A DNA stretch of 64,000 bases from Manihot esculenta (taxonomy: Eukaryota > Streptophyta > Magnoliopsida > Malpighiales > Euphorbiaceae). Made by a program: the position numbers and the translations under genes. Location of the stretch: positions 2,225,091-2,289,090 of the forward strand of contig NC_035178.2 of NCBI RefSeq assembly GCF_001659605.2, in the 5' to 3' direction. Of the stretch, positions 36,846 to 49,845 are shown piece after piece (position 1 is the first letter of the stretch; every line of letters starts with the position of its first letter). The notes below the pieces were generated by a model. It was not told the origin of the DNA. It made no database searches and was given only the letters and a program-made list of their open reading frames with translations.

Positions 36846-37727
36846 TCACAGTGGCTCTTCCTCCTCTTGCTGCTCCTGTTGCTGCTTCTTCATATTCTTG
36901 TTATTATGCATCCACACTTTGAACACTTGCCTTCTCACCCCAACTTCTGCACAGAACTTCACCACCTCCTCCTCTTCCGGCTTACTGATCCTCCACCCGA
37001 TCTTCTCTGCAAACTCCATCATTTTATCCTTCTGTTCTTGAGTGAATTTGGTCCTAAACCTTTTCTTGGATAAAACATATGGTGGTGGTGGTGGCATTCC
37101 CTCAGCATTAGAATGGAAGGGATTGAGGTCTTCACTAGAGGACTCAGTTCCTCCACCTCCGCCACCACCAAAAGCCACACTCATGGGTTGAACCATGTTT
37201 GCAGTGGTAGGGCTAGTGTGCAATCCCATGGAATATCTTTGATGATGAAGTACTGTTGGAGAGGGTAATGGTGGTGGCAATTGAAGGACGAACGGACTTC
37301 TTCTCGAACTCGGACTAAATTGAGTCTCCCCATCCACCTCTTTGCGGTGGAAGTTACGGTGGCAGTCACAAGCCGCACATTTTAAAGCTTCGATTGTGCC
37401 TTCTTCTCCCCCAGGCATGAACTCACCACAGCCGTCAAAAACATTGCCGCCGACGCTGGCCGCGTGGTTCCTAAGACATTCTCGATACCTGACATTGGAT
37501 GTCTTGGAGTTGGATCCTTTTGAAATGGTTGAAAGTCGATCTGGGTTGGGAGATCTTGCTTGGGAAAGTGATGATTGTCTGTTTTGATCTAGGGTTTGGT
37601 TGTAAGCAAGAGATGAATTGCCATTGTGATTCCCATCTCTTCTTTTTTCCACTGCTGATGATTGGTGACTAAAACTTGAAGGCACTGACGTTCTTATATC
37701 ATTCATTTCTGGAGCTCTTAATTCCAT
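36846..37727 (-). CDS. Zinc-finger homeodomain (ZF-HD) transcription factor
   Basis: An uninterrupted frame of 293 aa, intronless as usual for ZHD genes. The ZF-HD dimerisation domain spans about 79-132 (VRYRECLRNHAASVGG, then DGCGEFMPGGEEGT and CAACDCHRNFH) with its Cys/His ligands intact. The homeodomain is at 221-278 (KKRFRTKFTQEQKDKM, then VFKVWMHNNKN, the ZHD version of recognition helix 3). Low-complexity Gly and Pro stretches lie between, and a Gln/Glu tail follows. Known role: ZHD proteins dimerise through the zinc finger, bind ATTA-type sites and act in floral and vegetative development; MIF microproteins inhibit them. The longer frame upstream reads through an AT microsatellite and leader. 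I take the ATG at 37727 (MELRAPEMND) because it starts the conserved reading. Confidence 0.94.
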   Translation of the reverse strand: MELRAPEMNDIRTSVPSSFSHQSSAVEKRRDGNHNGNSSLAYNQTLDQNRQSSLSQARSPNPDRLSTISKGSNSKTSNVRYRECLRNHAASVGGNVFDGCGEFMPGGEEGTIEALKCAACDCHRNFHRKEVDGETQFSPSSRRSPFVLQLPPPLPSPTVLHHQRYSMGLHTSPTTANMVQPMSVAFGGGGGGGTESSSEDLNPFHSNAEGMPPPPPYVLSKKRFRTKFTQEQKDKMMEFAEKIGWRISKPEEEEVVKFCAEVGVRRQVFKVWMHNNKNMKKQQQEQQEEEEPL

Positions 37728-38600
37728 GTATATATATATATATACCTTAGATCGCACTAGCTTGCTATAGAAATTTTCTTTTCTTGATCTAGTCTTTAAT
37801 ATAAATAAAAAAATAAAAAAAAACTTCTGAAATCTTTCTAATCCAAAGCTTAACAAAAATGCCCTAACATAATACGTGTTTTCCAAGGTTAATGATGCAG
37901 TTCTAAGGCTCTAATTTTCTCATAAGACACACAAACACACACATACAAGATTAGACAAGTTATTGCACTGAGAAGAAATAAAAGAAAAAACAGGTCTGAG
38001 AAATGGAAAACAGACAAGAAATACAAAGTATAAATGGGACCTAACTCACAGGAGAAAAGAGAGAGAGAGAAGCATGACGACCACACGACCAGCTTTAGCC
38101 TTTATGATCCTTTATTGCTGGAATGGCTCTGGGTTATGAGTGTACGTAGAAGTAGAAGCACAAGCACAAGCAAGAAAGAAGAGAGAAAGAAAAAGAAGAT
38201 GGGTTTAATTTAGGTGGGTTAATGGGGACTGTGCCTCTGTGCTTCCAACAAGCCAACTACATATCCAACAAGAGACAGCTTGGTTGCTTGTGAAGAAGCC
38301 AGCGGTAAGATTAAGTTTTTTTTATTTTTTTGTTGGGGGAGAGATAGAGAGAAAGATACTGATGAGATGAAGGGGTTTTGGTTTTTCTTTCTCTGTGCAA
38401 AACAACCGACAAGGTCATGTTCATCCATCTCCCACGCCCTGCCACAATTGGGTCCCACTTCAAGCCTTCATTATTGCTTTCTATTTTCTTATCTTTAACC
38501 CACTTGACCCCTCCAAAAGACCCAACACATTTACGTACTCCTCCTTTGATGCTGACCCTCAATTTCAAGTTTTTCCTATTATATTATATTATATTATAAT
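37728..38600 (-). other. 5' UTR and promoter of the ZF-HD gene
   Basis: An AT microsatellite (37728-37743) directly precedes the ATG on the minus strand. Further upstream lie C/T-rich tracts (GAGA repeats on the plus strand near 38055-38075 and 38165-38200), typical of plant leaders. A 5' UTR intron is possible but not demonstrated. Confidence 0.4.
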
Positions 38601-41150
38601 GCTGTCATCTCCATTAGCCTAACCTCAGCTTTTCTTATTAACACCCTTTCTTAGATTCTATGTCGACTTCCATTACTAGCTTATTCCAGGGAAAAAAAAA
38701 CTGTTTTATTATGATAAAATCGATTTCCTCACCTGTAAACGGTAACTGATTTTATGTCTTCTATCGGTGATACCTCCTGTGACTACAATTGGAAATGGTA
38801 ATGCTTCATTCTGGACTGAAGTTGTTTTCTTAAAACTGCTTTTCAATAAAATAATACAGATTTACCCTTTTTATTTAAAATAAATAAATAAAAAAAACTA
38901 TTAATGTAATATGAAAGGACCACAACGCCCATATTTTGTTTTACTCTGTTTCCCTCCTCACTCACTCTTCTCTTCTTTTCTTTTTTTTTTCCTCTTCCTA
39001 TAGAAATAACAAATTTATAAGAATTAAATTAAATTGATTTATTTTTTGAAAATTCTTATATTTAAAGTGAAGGATTCAATTATTTTAGGTTAAAAAATGT
39101 TCATTTTAAAAAATAAAAAGAGAAGAGTGGAGAGGAGTGGGAAGTTGAATGTCTTGTAGTGAAGTAATATTGTGAAAATAGCACCACAGAAGCAACGTCT
39201 TTACTTTTTGCTTTGGTACTTGCTTCTTCTTTCGTCCTCTTCATTATTTTCTGTTTCTTTTTCTTATGCTTCCACCAAAACAAATTCCTATTTCTCCCTT
39301 CTAGCTTTTCCTCATCTCCAAACGCTATTCTGTCAGAAATTTTTCCCCTCTTCTCTTTTCCCAACTGAAACTCTGCTACACCAGATCCAATTTCAAAGCA
39401 CTTACTGGTAGTCCGAATTTGTGTTTACGTATGGTTCAAATTGTTTTTCTTTTCAAATACACAAAGAGAAACTCCATCTCTTCTTGCATTTGATTTCTTT
39501 TCTAGATTTCAGGATTTCTTTTTCAATAACTACTTTTAAGATCGCCAACTTATTAAACCTAGAAGTGTACGCCCCGTTTGTAATTATAATAAAAAAAATT
39601 AATTTAATTGTATTATCTATATAAATGTCATTTAAAATGTTGAAAATTATAGTTTGAGATTTTATTTTTTCTATTTTAAAGTTTTTACATTTAAAACATG
39701 TTAAATATAAAGTAAATTTTAAATACTTTGAAATAATGTATTTTATCGATGGTAATTCAAAAGATAATGAGAGTACAAACAATTTTTATTTCAATTTTTT
39801 CATTTAACTTTCGCCATTAAAAAATATAAAAAAAATTAATAAATGGTAAATGAATTTCTTGACTTGGTTGAGAAGCCAAATAAGCTGTAAAAGTTGGCTT
39901 AAAGAAACTACAGAGTGCAAATATTAACTCATATATATCGGTCCAAAAATGTCAAACTACTTTAATTTTAATATATTTTTTTATAAAAAAATAAAAAAAA
40001 TTATAGAATAGACAAACTTAATACAAATTAAATCAATAAACCATATACACAAATCACATAATAACAGTACAAACTCTTCCGCCAATTCTTGTTGTGGTTA
40101 ATGAATTGAAGACTTCAAATTCATTGGTCTAACCAACAATGATTCTACTGCTATATACACTAAAGTCGTTGATATTTGCTCACCAATTTCGCGACTCCAA
40201 CTTGTATGGGTAAATTTGAATATTTGAAACTTATTTAAATTATTAAAAAAAATACATCTTAGTCAAATTAAATTTGTAAATACCAAAATATCAATTTTTA
40301 ATTAATTACAAACAAGAAAACTTTCTTTGTAGTGATTGTATAAGATGAATTCCTTGATTTGAAGAATTTATTGTCCTATGAAAATTATTAATCTCATAGT
40401 TTAAGTTTATTTATACCGAGAATAATTATTGATTACTACAAAAAAATATATATATATAGTAAGTGATCTAATCATAATAGCACCTAAAAGGGTATCGAAA
40501 TATGTATATTTCATTCCGGCTGCAACCGTAGAAAACTCTATATATCCTTACATTATGATTTAATTAATTAAAATATCATTATAATTTTAAAATTATATTA
40601 AAATACTCTTATATTTTATATTTTGATTTCATGAATCGAAAAGGACTTCCGAAAAATTATTTTTCATTAGTTCAAATGAAAAAAATTAAAATAACCTCAT
40701 TTATATCTTCTATAAAATGAACTCTTTTCCCCTATTCAATTCTTGTTTCCACCATTCTAAATCTTCATCATTCTTCTTCTTATTCTTTTTTTTTTAAATA
40801 TCTGCTTCTTCTTTTGAGATCTTTGCAAACCAAAAAAACTTTTTTTTCCATTTAAGAGAGTAATTTTGAAATATAAACAAATTTTTTCTGCTCTAGCCAA
40901 TAGATAAACAGAAAAATAAATATAATCTAACAGAAATTCTTTTCAATTGGCAGAATCAAAATGTAAAAACATTTTAATATAATTTTAAAATTACGAAAGT
41001 ATTTTAATTAATTAGGGTACGATACAAAAGCACCAAGATAATTATCCCTATTCTTTTTTAATTGGGTTGGGTGTATTTTCATCAGTCATAGTTATATGGT
41101 CGCTCCGTTTGCAAAAATCAAATCACAAAACGAAGAGCGCTTAAGGCTTT
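38601..41150. other. A+T-rich intergenic region
   Basis: A/T-rich with C/T tracts near 38940-39000 and 39210-39370. Open frames here have no protein character. Nothing else was recognised. Confidence 0.5.
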
Positions 41151-41560
41151 ATTAACTTATTGATTCATGCTTTACCCAGTGCAATAAAGATAATTTACCC
41201 TCATGAATTTTATGATTCGTATAAAAGCTGGCGCCCCTCGTTGACTGATTTGAGAAAGAATTCGGGCGAGGGGGTTTGTTTGGATCAAGCATCTCAGCAC
41301 TTCTACCAAGGCCAGTGGAACTGCGAATAGTAGCTGAACTTCCCATGTTTGAGTTCCAGCTCCAACACTATCAACGACGGCTTCTTCCCAATTTCTACTT
41401 TCTTCAATCTGTCCCTCTCCCTCTAGGGGTCGTATATTAATTGTGAGAGCATGGTTCGCCCATGCAACCTGACCTGCGCATGGTGTCCCCACCGCAGAAC
41501 CCCCACCATTCATTTTCAATTATCCCACTAGTTACAGCAGCTGCGTCCATTACTTCTCAC
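41151..41560 (-). other. Coding-like block of uncertain status
   Basis: The minus strand contains overlapping frames in a stretch of balanced composition. One starts at 41549 (MDAAAVTSGIIENEWWGFCGGDTM) with a donor-like CAG|GTCAGG shortly after; another runs 41513-41172. They may be a small gene, a first exon, or a relic just downstream of the glycosylase gene. No exon chain or family could be established. Confidence 0.2.
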
Positions 41561-41873
41561 AGCAGAAGCCCGACAAAGGTTCAAATTGCACGCAGAACAC
41601 AGATTCCCACACAGCAATAAAGGCAAAAAAGTGAAGTTCTTTGAACTCTATAATCTCCAGTAAGAGTTTGATACAAACACTCTTAACAAAGGCAATAGAA
41701 CTTCCACACATGTAGTCTTATTTTCGAAGGATGTTTACTAGACAAAATACACCTCTCTTAACTATTCAAATGTCCAAGCCTAGAGTAACCAGTAACTTCT
41801 TTGCACTGCTCTGTAAGCACTTCTCAAATGATCGTTTGATGGGGGGTTATCAACCAACCCTCCCATGTCCCTA

Positions 41874-44800
41874 TCATTGTCCCCAAGCACAGGCCCTGGA
41901 TCAAAAGACATTTTGGTAAGCAAAATGGATGAAAATGTTATAAAAACATTATCAGCCATGTATACATTACTCCCAAAAAGTTTTCACAGTTTAGATTCTT
42001 TCAAATACTATAATGAATATTTTACATCATAATCTCATTTAAATCATGGGGTACTACTGAGCAAGTTAAATAGCCATATGTATCAATGCCATGCCCCTTG
42101 TATGCTTAAAGAGGAAAAGGAGAACAAAAGGAAATGCAAGAAGGCCTTGACATACAATTAGCAGCAGCAGAGTGAGTACAACAGGTGGTAAAATAGACTA
42201 TTCAGTCCTCATTTAATCAATTTACTAAAAATGCCTTAAGTTCTTCCCTTTTTTCTTGGATGGGAAGGCTGGAGGATTGGGTGAGTGGATAATAAATTAA
42301 ATCTTCAAAGAAAGAAAAGTATAACCCTTGAAAAGCTGTACTCAATGTGATTGCAGCACAAAACAAAAGATACAACTATAAAGATCTGAATTATAAACAG
42401 ATCTTCATTTTTCACATAATCAGATAATATATATATATATATAATAGGAAATAACAAAATACCACCAAGGTTACATCACAAAAAGACAATTTACAATAGT
42501 TAACATAAAATTTATAAGGCAACGTTCGAGACCAAAAAGTAAGTGATACACAGCCCGAAAGGGATTGATCTATTGAGGAAGGCAAAGAAGTCTTGACCAT
42601 GAATCTTGATTGCAAAATCCTACAAGTGCTAGGACAAAGAGGCGCAAAAAGGTGCCAGGCTCATGCCTCGCCTATGCCTGATTGAGGCAAGGCAGCCTGC
42701 ACAGAAGCACTGCCTCACTGAAGCAACAGTAACCCTTTCTTTAAATGCTTTTAAACAGCAAGAGAGAAAATCTAGACTCTCTCCATCTCTTTCAAACAGC
42801 AGAGAGCACTTCCACAGCACCCAAAACACAATTTTCTTCCTCTTTCTTGATCCTAGCACCAGCAACCAAATGTCTCTTCTCCCTCTTTCTCTCCTCTTCT
42901 CCTTCTTCCTTTCTCTTCCTCTCTTCTATCCCTGCTGGACCTAGCGCAGGAGCAAATCTTTGTTTCTTTACCTTTTTTTTTTCTCTCCTCTTGTCCTTCT
43001 TTCTTCCTCTTTCTCCTCTCACTCTGGACCTGGCCAGCAGCAGATCCACTTTTTTCTCTCTCTCTCTTCTTCTATCCTCTCCTCCTACTCTTTCCTCCTC
43101 TACTTTTCTTCTTCCATTCTCTTCTTCCCTTCCCCAAACAGCACTATGGCAGCAGCTTTTTGTTTATTTATTAACAGCAGCATTTTTTTTGTTGCTTATT
43201 GCAATTATAGATGGTTGTTACCTTTTTTTTTAATTTGTTTCTTTTTAATTTTTAATATGTTTTTCTTTTTCACTTACTAAACTAGTTAAAAGTATGATAC
43301 TTAATGTTAAAAGAGTTGTGTGTGTGTGTGTGTATGTGTAAATTTTGTCTATGGCGCCTCGCTTCAAAAAGGCCCTCGCCTCTCGTCTAAGGCCATAAGA
43401 TACCCAGTGCCTTAGCGTCGCATCTTGTCTTAATAATACAGGTGGGTTAAGTGTATTGGGATATATATTCTGCAATCCAGAGAATAATCAGGTAATGGAG
43501 TGTTCGAGAAACCATAGAAACTGCTATGCCTATTACATCTTTTATTTCTAATGGTTGATCATGTTTCTTCTTTATCCTACATAAATAACTACCTTCCTGC
43601 TGTTTCTATTTTATTATACCTCTCAGTCATCACTATTTCAAAGTTCTTATTTTGCACACCAGTCCCAATTGTTAAGAAATTAAAACCATGCAGCTAGAAT
43701 TACAAACATGCATAATTACTCAGCAAATAGCATCACTAAATCACAATATCCAGAGTCGAAACAGATGATTCTACATCAAAGAAATATGACTCAACTCATA
43801 CATGTGTTTCCACTTACTATAAGCTGAAAAAAAAAAACTCTATGCTTGTAGAGTAGGCAATCCATAACTTGACAAAGGCATGACGTTTAGATAATATTTT
43901 TCAATGCATTGGAGACTGAAGTGGAAGACCAAAAAAGTTTGAAAACAGAGAATTCTCAAAGTAAAAAAGGTAATCTAAAATGACCCTAGGAAAGTACATA
44001 AGGTTGCCCAAATAGGAATATCCATGATCATTGAGCCACTTACTTTAAAATCAGTTCACATTTGCCCTATCATGGGAACACACTTCCACCAGGATGCCAA
44101 AGGAAGAAACATAAAGTTACCCCAGTACCATTGTGGTTAGCAAGAGGTTAATAACCATAACTAAAAGACTTCTATTATATATGACAAAAATTTGACCAAG
44201 TATCATTTGAATTTGAGCTGAAAGTCCTATTTTAAGTTAGTGGTCATGTTTTCTAAAATTGCTAATGTTAATCTATGCTTTCTAAATCTTATGATGCATG
44301 AACATACCTATATCACTAACAGTTAATTTCTCGAGTTCATAAAAACTCAAAATTCTCTGGTACTTAAACATAACCTCTCCTCTTCCCAGATTAAAAAAAG
44401 GATTCCCTTTTTAACAATCTCGTTCAGTCCATTCCTATCCCTTAAGACTAAGGCGTGGCCACATATTCTAAAGTGCTTCTTTCAGTCTTGAAGGTATCCC
44501 TTTAGTCTTGATTTCTTGAAGGCATTTCTTTCCTTCCAGTATATATGGCATGGCCATAGACGTTAATCTATGTACGTATGCTTCCCTAAACCCTGATAAA
44601 GGCTAAAATTTTTCTTCTTGTTTCAGTTAAAATGTAAACAGAGACACGAGTCCCTGATATGCACATCCTGAATCTTCAACTTCTTTCCTTCAAAAGCAAA
44701 TAGTACTCTTATCTATTTGTTATTTTCTTCCTTTCTTTCCAAGATAAGTGCTGGCTTCTTTCCCACACTTGATATCAAGCACCGGGATGCATTTGACATG

Positions 44801-46486
44801 ATACAGTCATGGATATTGTTTAAAGTCGAACAAGAAGTTAAATATGTGAATAATGTGTTGATAAACTTTTGAAACTAGAAAAGTGCTTCCAACACAAATA
44901 ATTTCATGATGCAGCCCAGAAGTTATTTTGGGATTCAATCTGTAATTTTCCTAAAGAACAATAGTTCCACTTCAAAACCAATGTCTTTCATGACACAATT
45001 CCCCCATTCCTCGGTGTCAGAATTCAGATAACTCTGAAAACAATACAATCACTACACCCCATCTCAGCAATTAACAAAACTTTATAAATCAACCTGGAAG
45101 TTCAGAGTGAAACCACAACTAGTTATGGTGAAACAATACGCTCTTGCAAGGTTTAACCACCCTAGCTAGTTCTAATGAAACCATACTAAAAACAAGCAAC
45201 AGTCACAAACTGCATGAGAAAGTTTAAAATAGAAACTAACAATTTATGATGAAAAAGGAGAGTACAAAACCATGAAGAATAAGCAGAGAAGAATAAATGG
45301 CGCGGAACAAAGCGGAGAAGATTCAAGAATATACATACCCGAGGTTGAGAATGCTATTAATTGGGTCGAGAAGTTGAGGTTGCTGCTGGTGTTGCTGTTC
45401 CTCCTGTTGTTGCTGCGTCATACTAGCACCAGTTGCCACTGCCACAGCACTTGAAGGCGACCCCTTTGCCTCCACAAATCTCCAAAGGTACCAAGAAGCC
45501 ACTGACCTGTAAGGCCTCCATTTGTCGCACAATTGATCCATCTGCGACGGACGGGGCAACTCTTCCAAATTGTACAGCAACTGCACTCCTTTGCGCACCC
45601 CAAGATCGTTAATGGGCAGCACGTCCGGTCTATGCAGCGAAAAAATCATAAACATGTGCACCGACCATGAGCCAATCCCATTAACCATAGTAAGCATAGT
45701 GAAAAGTGACTTATCATCCATATTTACAATTGCGGAATCCGACAAGATCCCATTGTGATACTTCCTTGCAAGATCATGAAGATAACTAGCTTTACGCCCC
45801 GAAACCCCAATTTGCCGCAGCTGCTGGGTTGTCAAAGCAAGCACCGTATCCGGTAGGACATCGGCCTCTCCGCCACAGAGAGCGATAAAGCGGGTGTAGA
45901 TTGAAGTACCGGCTTTAAAAGCGAGCTGCTGGTAGAGAATGCTTCGAGTCAATGCAAGGAAAGGAGTGTGGAAAGTATCGAAAGTAGGAGGAGGGTGGAG
46001 ATCAATTAAAGAGGCAAGAAGTGGATCGGCGTTGCGAAGATGTCGAATCGCGTTCTCCACCTCGCCTTCGCACGACAATGACCTCGCAATGATCCGCGGG
46101 GTTACGACGGCCAGGGCTCGCTGTTGGCTGGTTTTGATTTTAGCGGATTTCGCTGTGGTTTTAGGACCGTCTCTGGTTGTGGTGATAATTTGCAAGGAAT
46201 TGGGGTCATTGGCGGTGGATGCGGCGTCATCGGGAGAGAGCTTACGGACTTTGCGAGGCCGGGAAGGAGGAATTTTGGCCAGAGGAGAGACGGTTTGCTG
46301 AGGGATAGCGATTAATTCAGTGGTGGTGGTGCTGGTGATAGAAGAAGTGAGGGGGTCATGGTGAGGCTGAGGCTGTGACTGCGCTTGAACCTGGGCTTGG
46401 ATTTGGGACAGAGGTTGAGATTGGGTCTGGGGATGGGGTTGGGGTTGAGGTTGCGATTGGTGTTGATGTTGGGTTTGCTCGCCCAT
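41874..46486 (-). CDS. AlkA-type 3-methyladenine DNA glycosylase (HhH-GPD family)
   Basis: Exon one (46486-45339) encodes an N-terminal Gln/Pro-rich low-complexity region (1-45), a basic linker, and the HhH-GPD fold (about 145-345). The helix-hairpin-helix reads VNGIGSWSVHMFM (268-280) and is followed by PINDLGVRKG, where Asp294 is the catalytic aspartate. Reading on through the donor (CTCGG|GTATGT) would give a false end. A 22-nt exon at 41895-41874, after the acceptor ATCCAG, restores the frame and gives GACAWGQ and TGA, a C terminus I recognise from plant relatives. The total is 389 aa, with a 3443-base intron. Role: nuclear base-excision repair, removing alkylated purines such as 3-methyladenine. 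The short last exon is an inference from frame and C-terminal match; the enzyme call does not depend on it. Confidence 0.88.
42635..43435. mobile_element. Foldback/MITE-like element in the glycosylase intron
   Basis: The left end (GACAAAGAGGCGCAAAAAGG, then GCCTCGCCTATGCCTGATTG) and the reverse complement of the right end (GACAAGATGCGACGCTAAGG, then GGCCTTAGACGAGAGGCGAG) are alignable but clearly diverged, so they form imperfect inverted termini of about 60-90 bases. The interior (42760-43200) is strongly C/T-rich on the plus strand. GCCTC/GAGGC-rich ends like these are seen in dispersed plant elements. No target duplication was found, so the limits are approximate. Confidence 0.4.
43436..45338 (-). 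other. Remainder of the long glycosylase intron
   Basis: Intron sequence without protein-like frames or recognised repeats, of ordinary base composition. Confidence 0.5.
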
Positions 46487-48600
46487 GTGCGATCAGAGAA
46501 ATTGAGGGTGAGTTTGAGAAGGACAACAGTGCAAATGTCGTCGGTGGCGGTGGTGGTGGCTCAAGAGGAAGGAGCTGGCGACATGGGTTTGCAATGGACA
46601 GTGGTTTTACTCAGGACCTGTGAGGTGGAGTAACCGGATACGGCATTATTGACCGGTTTTAAGAGGCAACCAGGTATTCATGGTGTTCGCCTCACTTTTG
46701 CGCTTTTCTTTTTATTTTTTATTTTTTATTTAAATAGCTTATTGGAGGTAAAATACCAAAAGTTGAAGATTATAGTTACAGTTTTTAATTTCCAATCACA
46801 AAGCTAAATTTTTAAATTTATTATAATTATAATCAAATTTTAACATAATTTATATAGTTAGATAAAAATTTTAAATTTTATTTATAATTAAAATTTTTAA
46901 TATTATATTTAATTTATATTTTTAATTATAATTAATTTTTAAAATAATTTTAATCAAATTTAAATTAATATATCTATACTATCATGTTATTTATTTAATT
47001 TTTTAAATATATATATAAATAATTTTTTAATTTTAATTAATCACGACTCATACTTTACTCTTTATCTTAAAATTTCTATGGTATCAAAAAAAACTACTCT
47101 GACTCATATTATTCTAATACTTAATCTAAATCTCAAATTTTCATTTCAAATAAATCTCTAAATCTAATTAATTCTAAATTAAAGATTTTAAACTTTAAGT
47201 TAAAGATCGAAACAATAAGAATAACGTATTTTTAAAATATATAATTAATTAGAATTACATTATTATTATTATTTACGTAGATTTAATTAATATTTAAAAA
47301 TAATAAATAAATAATATGTTATATAATAATTATATTTTTTTGAAACAATATAATAATTATATTAAATTCAATTATTTTAATAATTCATTATAATTATAAA
47401 AAGTAAATAAAAGATTCAAATATATTTTTTTTATAATTATGATTATATGTAAAATTTTAATTTTTTGTATTAAATTAATTAAAATTAATTGTAATAAATT
47501 TAAAATTTGAATTTTTTCATAAAAAATTTAATTATAATTATTATTAAATATAAAATTTTATTTTTTTATATCTGATGGGTATTTTTAATATATATACATA
47601 CAAGTTTTTTACACAATTATTTATTTGATTATAAGCACAATAATGTCCAAGCTCTTGTGAAAAAAACAAATCAAAAAGTAAATAGATTTCATAAAATTGG
47701 AGAAAGGCTTTTGAAGCCTATAAACTAGGCTGTACATGGTTTTCTTAGTCTCAAATCAAATTAAAAAATCGCATTAAATTATATTAAAATTAAAAAGTTA
47801 ATATTATAAAAATTAAATAGTATCGACTCGTATGTATTTAATTATTTAATTTTAATTTTAATTTTAACTTTTTTATCAAATATAAAAATAACTGAACTAA
47901 AATTATACTCCACGATAGATATTATATATATATTTTTAAATAATTTTAGTGATATTATGATTATGTTATATAATTTTAGTAATATATTTTATATTTTATA
48001 TATTTTTAATATAATTTTATAATTTATATTATTAAAATTATAAATTTTATTTAATGATTTTAAATTTAAATTGTATATATTGTTAAATAGTATATAATAA
48101 AAAATTATAAAAAAATAAAGATATAAATAAAATAGTTATTTGAGAGTTATTTTAAATTTAATAAAAATTTAATTTTTTATGTGTATATACTCTCTTTAAT
48201 TATTTTTATATTTAATATTATTTAATTATTTATATAATTTAAATATTACTCTCTATTAATTATTATTTTTTAAGTAAAACTACTGATTGTATTAATAAAA
48301 TTTCATCAAACAAAAATATGATTATACTTAATAGATTATTTAGGTAAAGTATGAACAGGTATAATAATATTATGACGAATCCATCTAACAGAAATATCAG
48401 TGTAATAAAAATTTATAATCATTGAAAATCAAACCACTACATAGGATAATTTGATAAAGATGTTCCCTTTCTTTATCATATATTAGAGTATAAATCATTA
48501 GAGTCTCCCGAACAAAACCACAGAAGAGAGGTTCTACGATATAAATCTCGAATTAAGTTTTAAAACTGATGTCGTCGTTACGACAAGTAAACATTCATTC
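46487..48600. other. A+T-rich intergenic region
   Basis: The first 150 bases are promoter and leader of the glycosylase gene. From 46720 to 48500 the DNA is extremely A+T-rich with no recognisable gene. It ends at CATTC, the target duplication of the outer LTR. Confidence 0.55.
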
Positions 48601-49078
48601 TGTTGGACCTAAATGTACTAATCCTTGTTTTGATGATTAATAAACAATTGGTATGCTACTAATTATCTTCAAAGGTGTTTGTGTTGAGCTTGTAGGTCCC
48701 TTGCTAATAAGAATGAAATTGTTTCAATCTCAAAAGGAAAAAGTGTCTATTTTGGAAGTATACCACAAGAAAGAGATCTTAAAGTAATTTATTGTTTATG
48801 TTTTGTCAATTTATTCATTGTGAATTTCAATTAATTAGTTGTGATGGCTCAAGATTTCTTTCACTTCTAAAAGTTTTTTAGATATGGCCAAATTTTTAAG
48901 TACTTGACTTTCAGGGACTAAAATAAAATTTTTCAAAAGAAGTGATTTTGAAATTATTCTTTATCAAAATCAAAGATCTAAAAATATGTGTTACAAAAAT
49001 TCAAACGGATTGAAAAATGGATTTTTATAGCCTAAGTTATGATTTTTTAAAGAATTTAATGAAATATTTTTGTGCCCC

Positions 49079-49426
49079 CTAAAGCCAAGTTCGGCTTCCG
49101 AAAGTCAGGGTCAGAGACGAAAGTCATGTATGTTCGGCCGCCGAACATTGACTTTCGGCCACCGAAAGTATGTTTTCAACTTGCAGCCTAAAGTGCAACC
49201 TTCGGCCTCCGAAAATAAGGGAAAGAGACGAAAGTCCTATATGTTCGGCCGCCGAAGGTGTGATGCTCCCTAAGTTAAATGTTTGGCTTCCGAAAGTGAA
49301 GGACAGAGGCAAAAGTCACCTATGTTCGGCCGCCGAACATTACCTTCGGCCGCCGAAAGTGGGCTTTTAAGTCTGCCTCCGAAGCCTAAAGTTCGGCTTC
49401 CGAAAGAGAGGGACAGAGACGAAAGT
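49079..49426 (+). repeat. Tandem repeats in the Sirevirus LTR with the TTCGGC-C-GCCGAA palindrome
   Basis: Four units of about 70-110 bases start near 49079, 49189, 49268 and 49386. Each has CCTAA-, a CGGCTTCCGAAAG-like block, a GACGAAAGTC-like block and, in complete units, TTCGGCCGCCGAA. The fourth unit is cut at 49426 by the gypsy solo LTR and continues at 61574. Confidence 0.75.
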
Positions 49427-49727
49427 TGTAATACCCGGCTAGACTCCGATATCGGAATCCCTACCGTCCGGTAGAATCTCGGATGTCGAAAACCCCTAAA
49501 AGGGTAAAATCATGTTTTCATAAAATGTTTTAATGTATTTTATGGTTTTAAGCAAGAAAGAAATTAAGTTTTGAATGAAAATGGTCTTGAGAGGAAGACT
49601 CAGATTCGACCGCCGAACCTCAAGTTCGGCCGCCGAACATGCATGCACTTCGGGAGTGCTTTAGGCCCCCGAAGGCATAAGTGAGGGCAGTCCAGGTTCG
49701 GCCGCCGAACATGGCATGCATGCGGAG

Positions 49728-49845
49728 GCACGTTAGGCCCCTGAAAGTGGCCTAGCCAGCCACCTAAAAAAGGGTCCCTTTGTCCGAATGGGCGAGCTTT
49801 TCTCCCCATTTTCGGCCAAGGTGAGTTATCCGCCGTCCCTCGCTG
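49728..49845 (+). repeat. Left copy of the 118-bp direct repeat flanking the inner element
   Basis: It starts GCACGTTAGGCCCCTGAAAG, ends CCGTCCCTCGCTG and directly abuts the TG of the inner left LTR. It is part of the older solo LTR. Compared with 59664-59781 I count two differences. Confidence 0.9.

Noticed and set aside
37728..37886. N-terminal extension of the ZF-HD protein to about 346 residues
   Set aside because: It would translate an AT microsatellite and leader sequence; the conserved reading begins at 37727.
42663..43280. Ser/Leu/Phe-rich frames in the glycosylase intron
   Set aside because: They are translations of a C/T-rich tract and vary freely between frames; no conserved motif.
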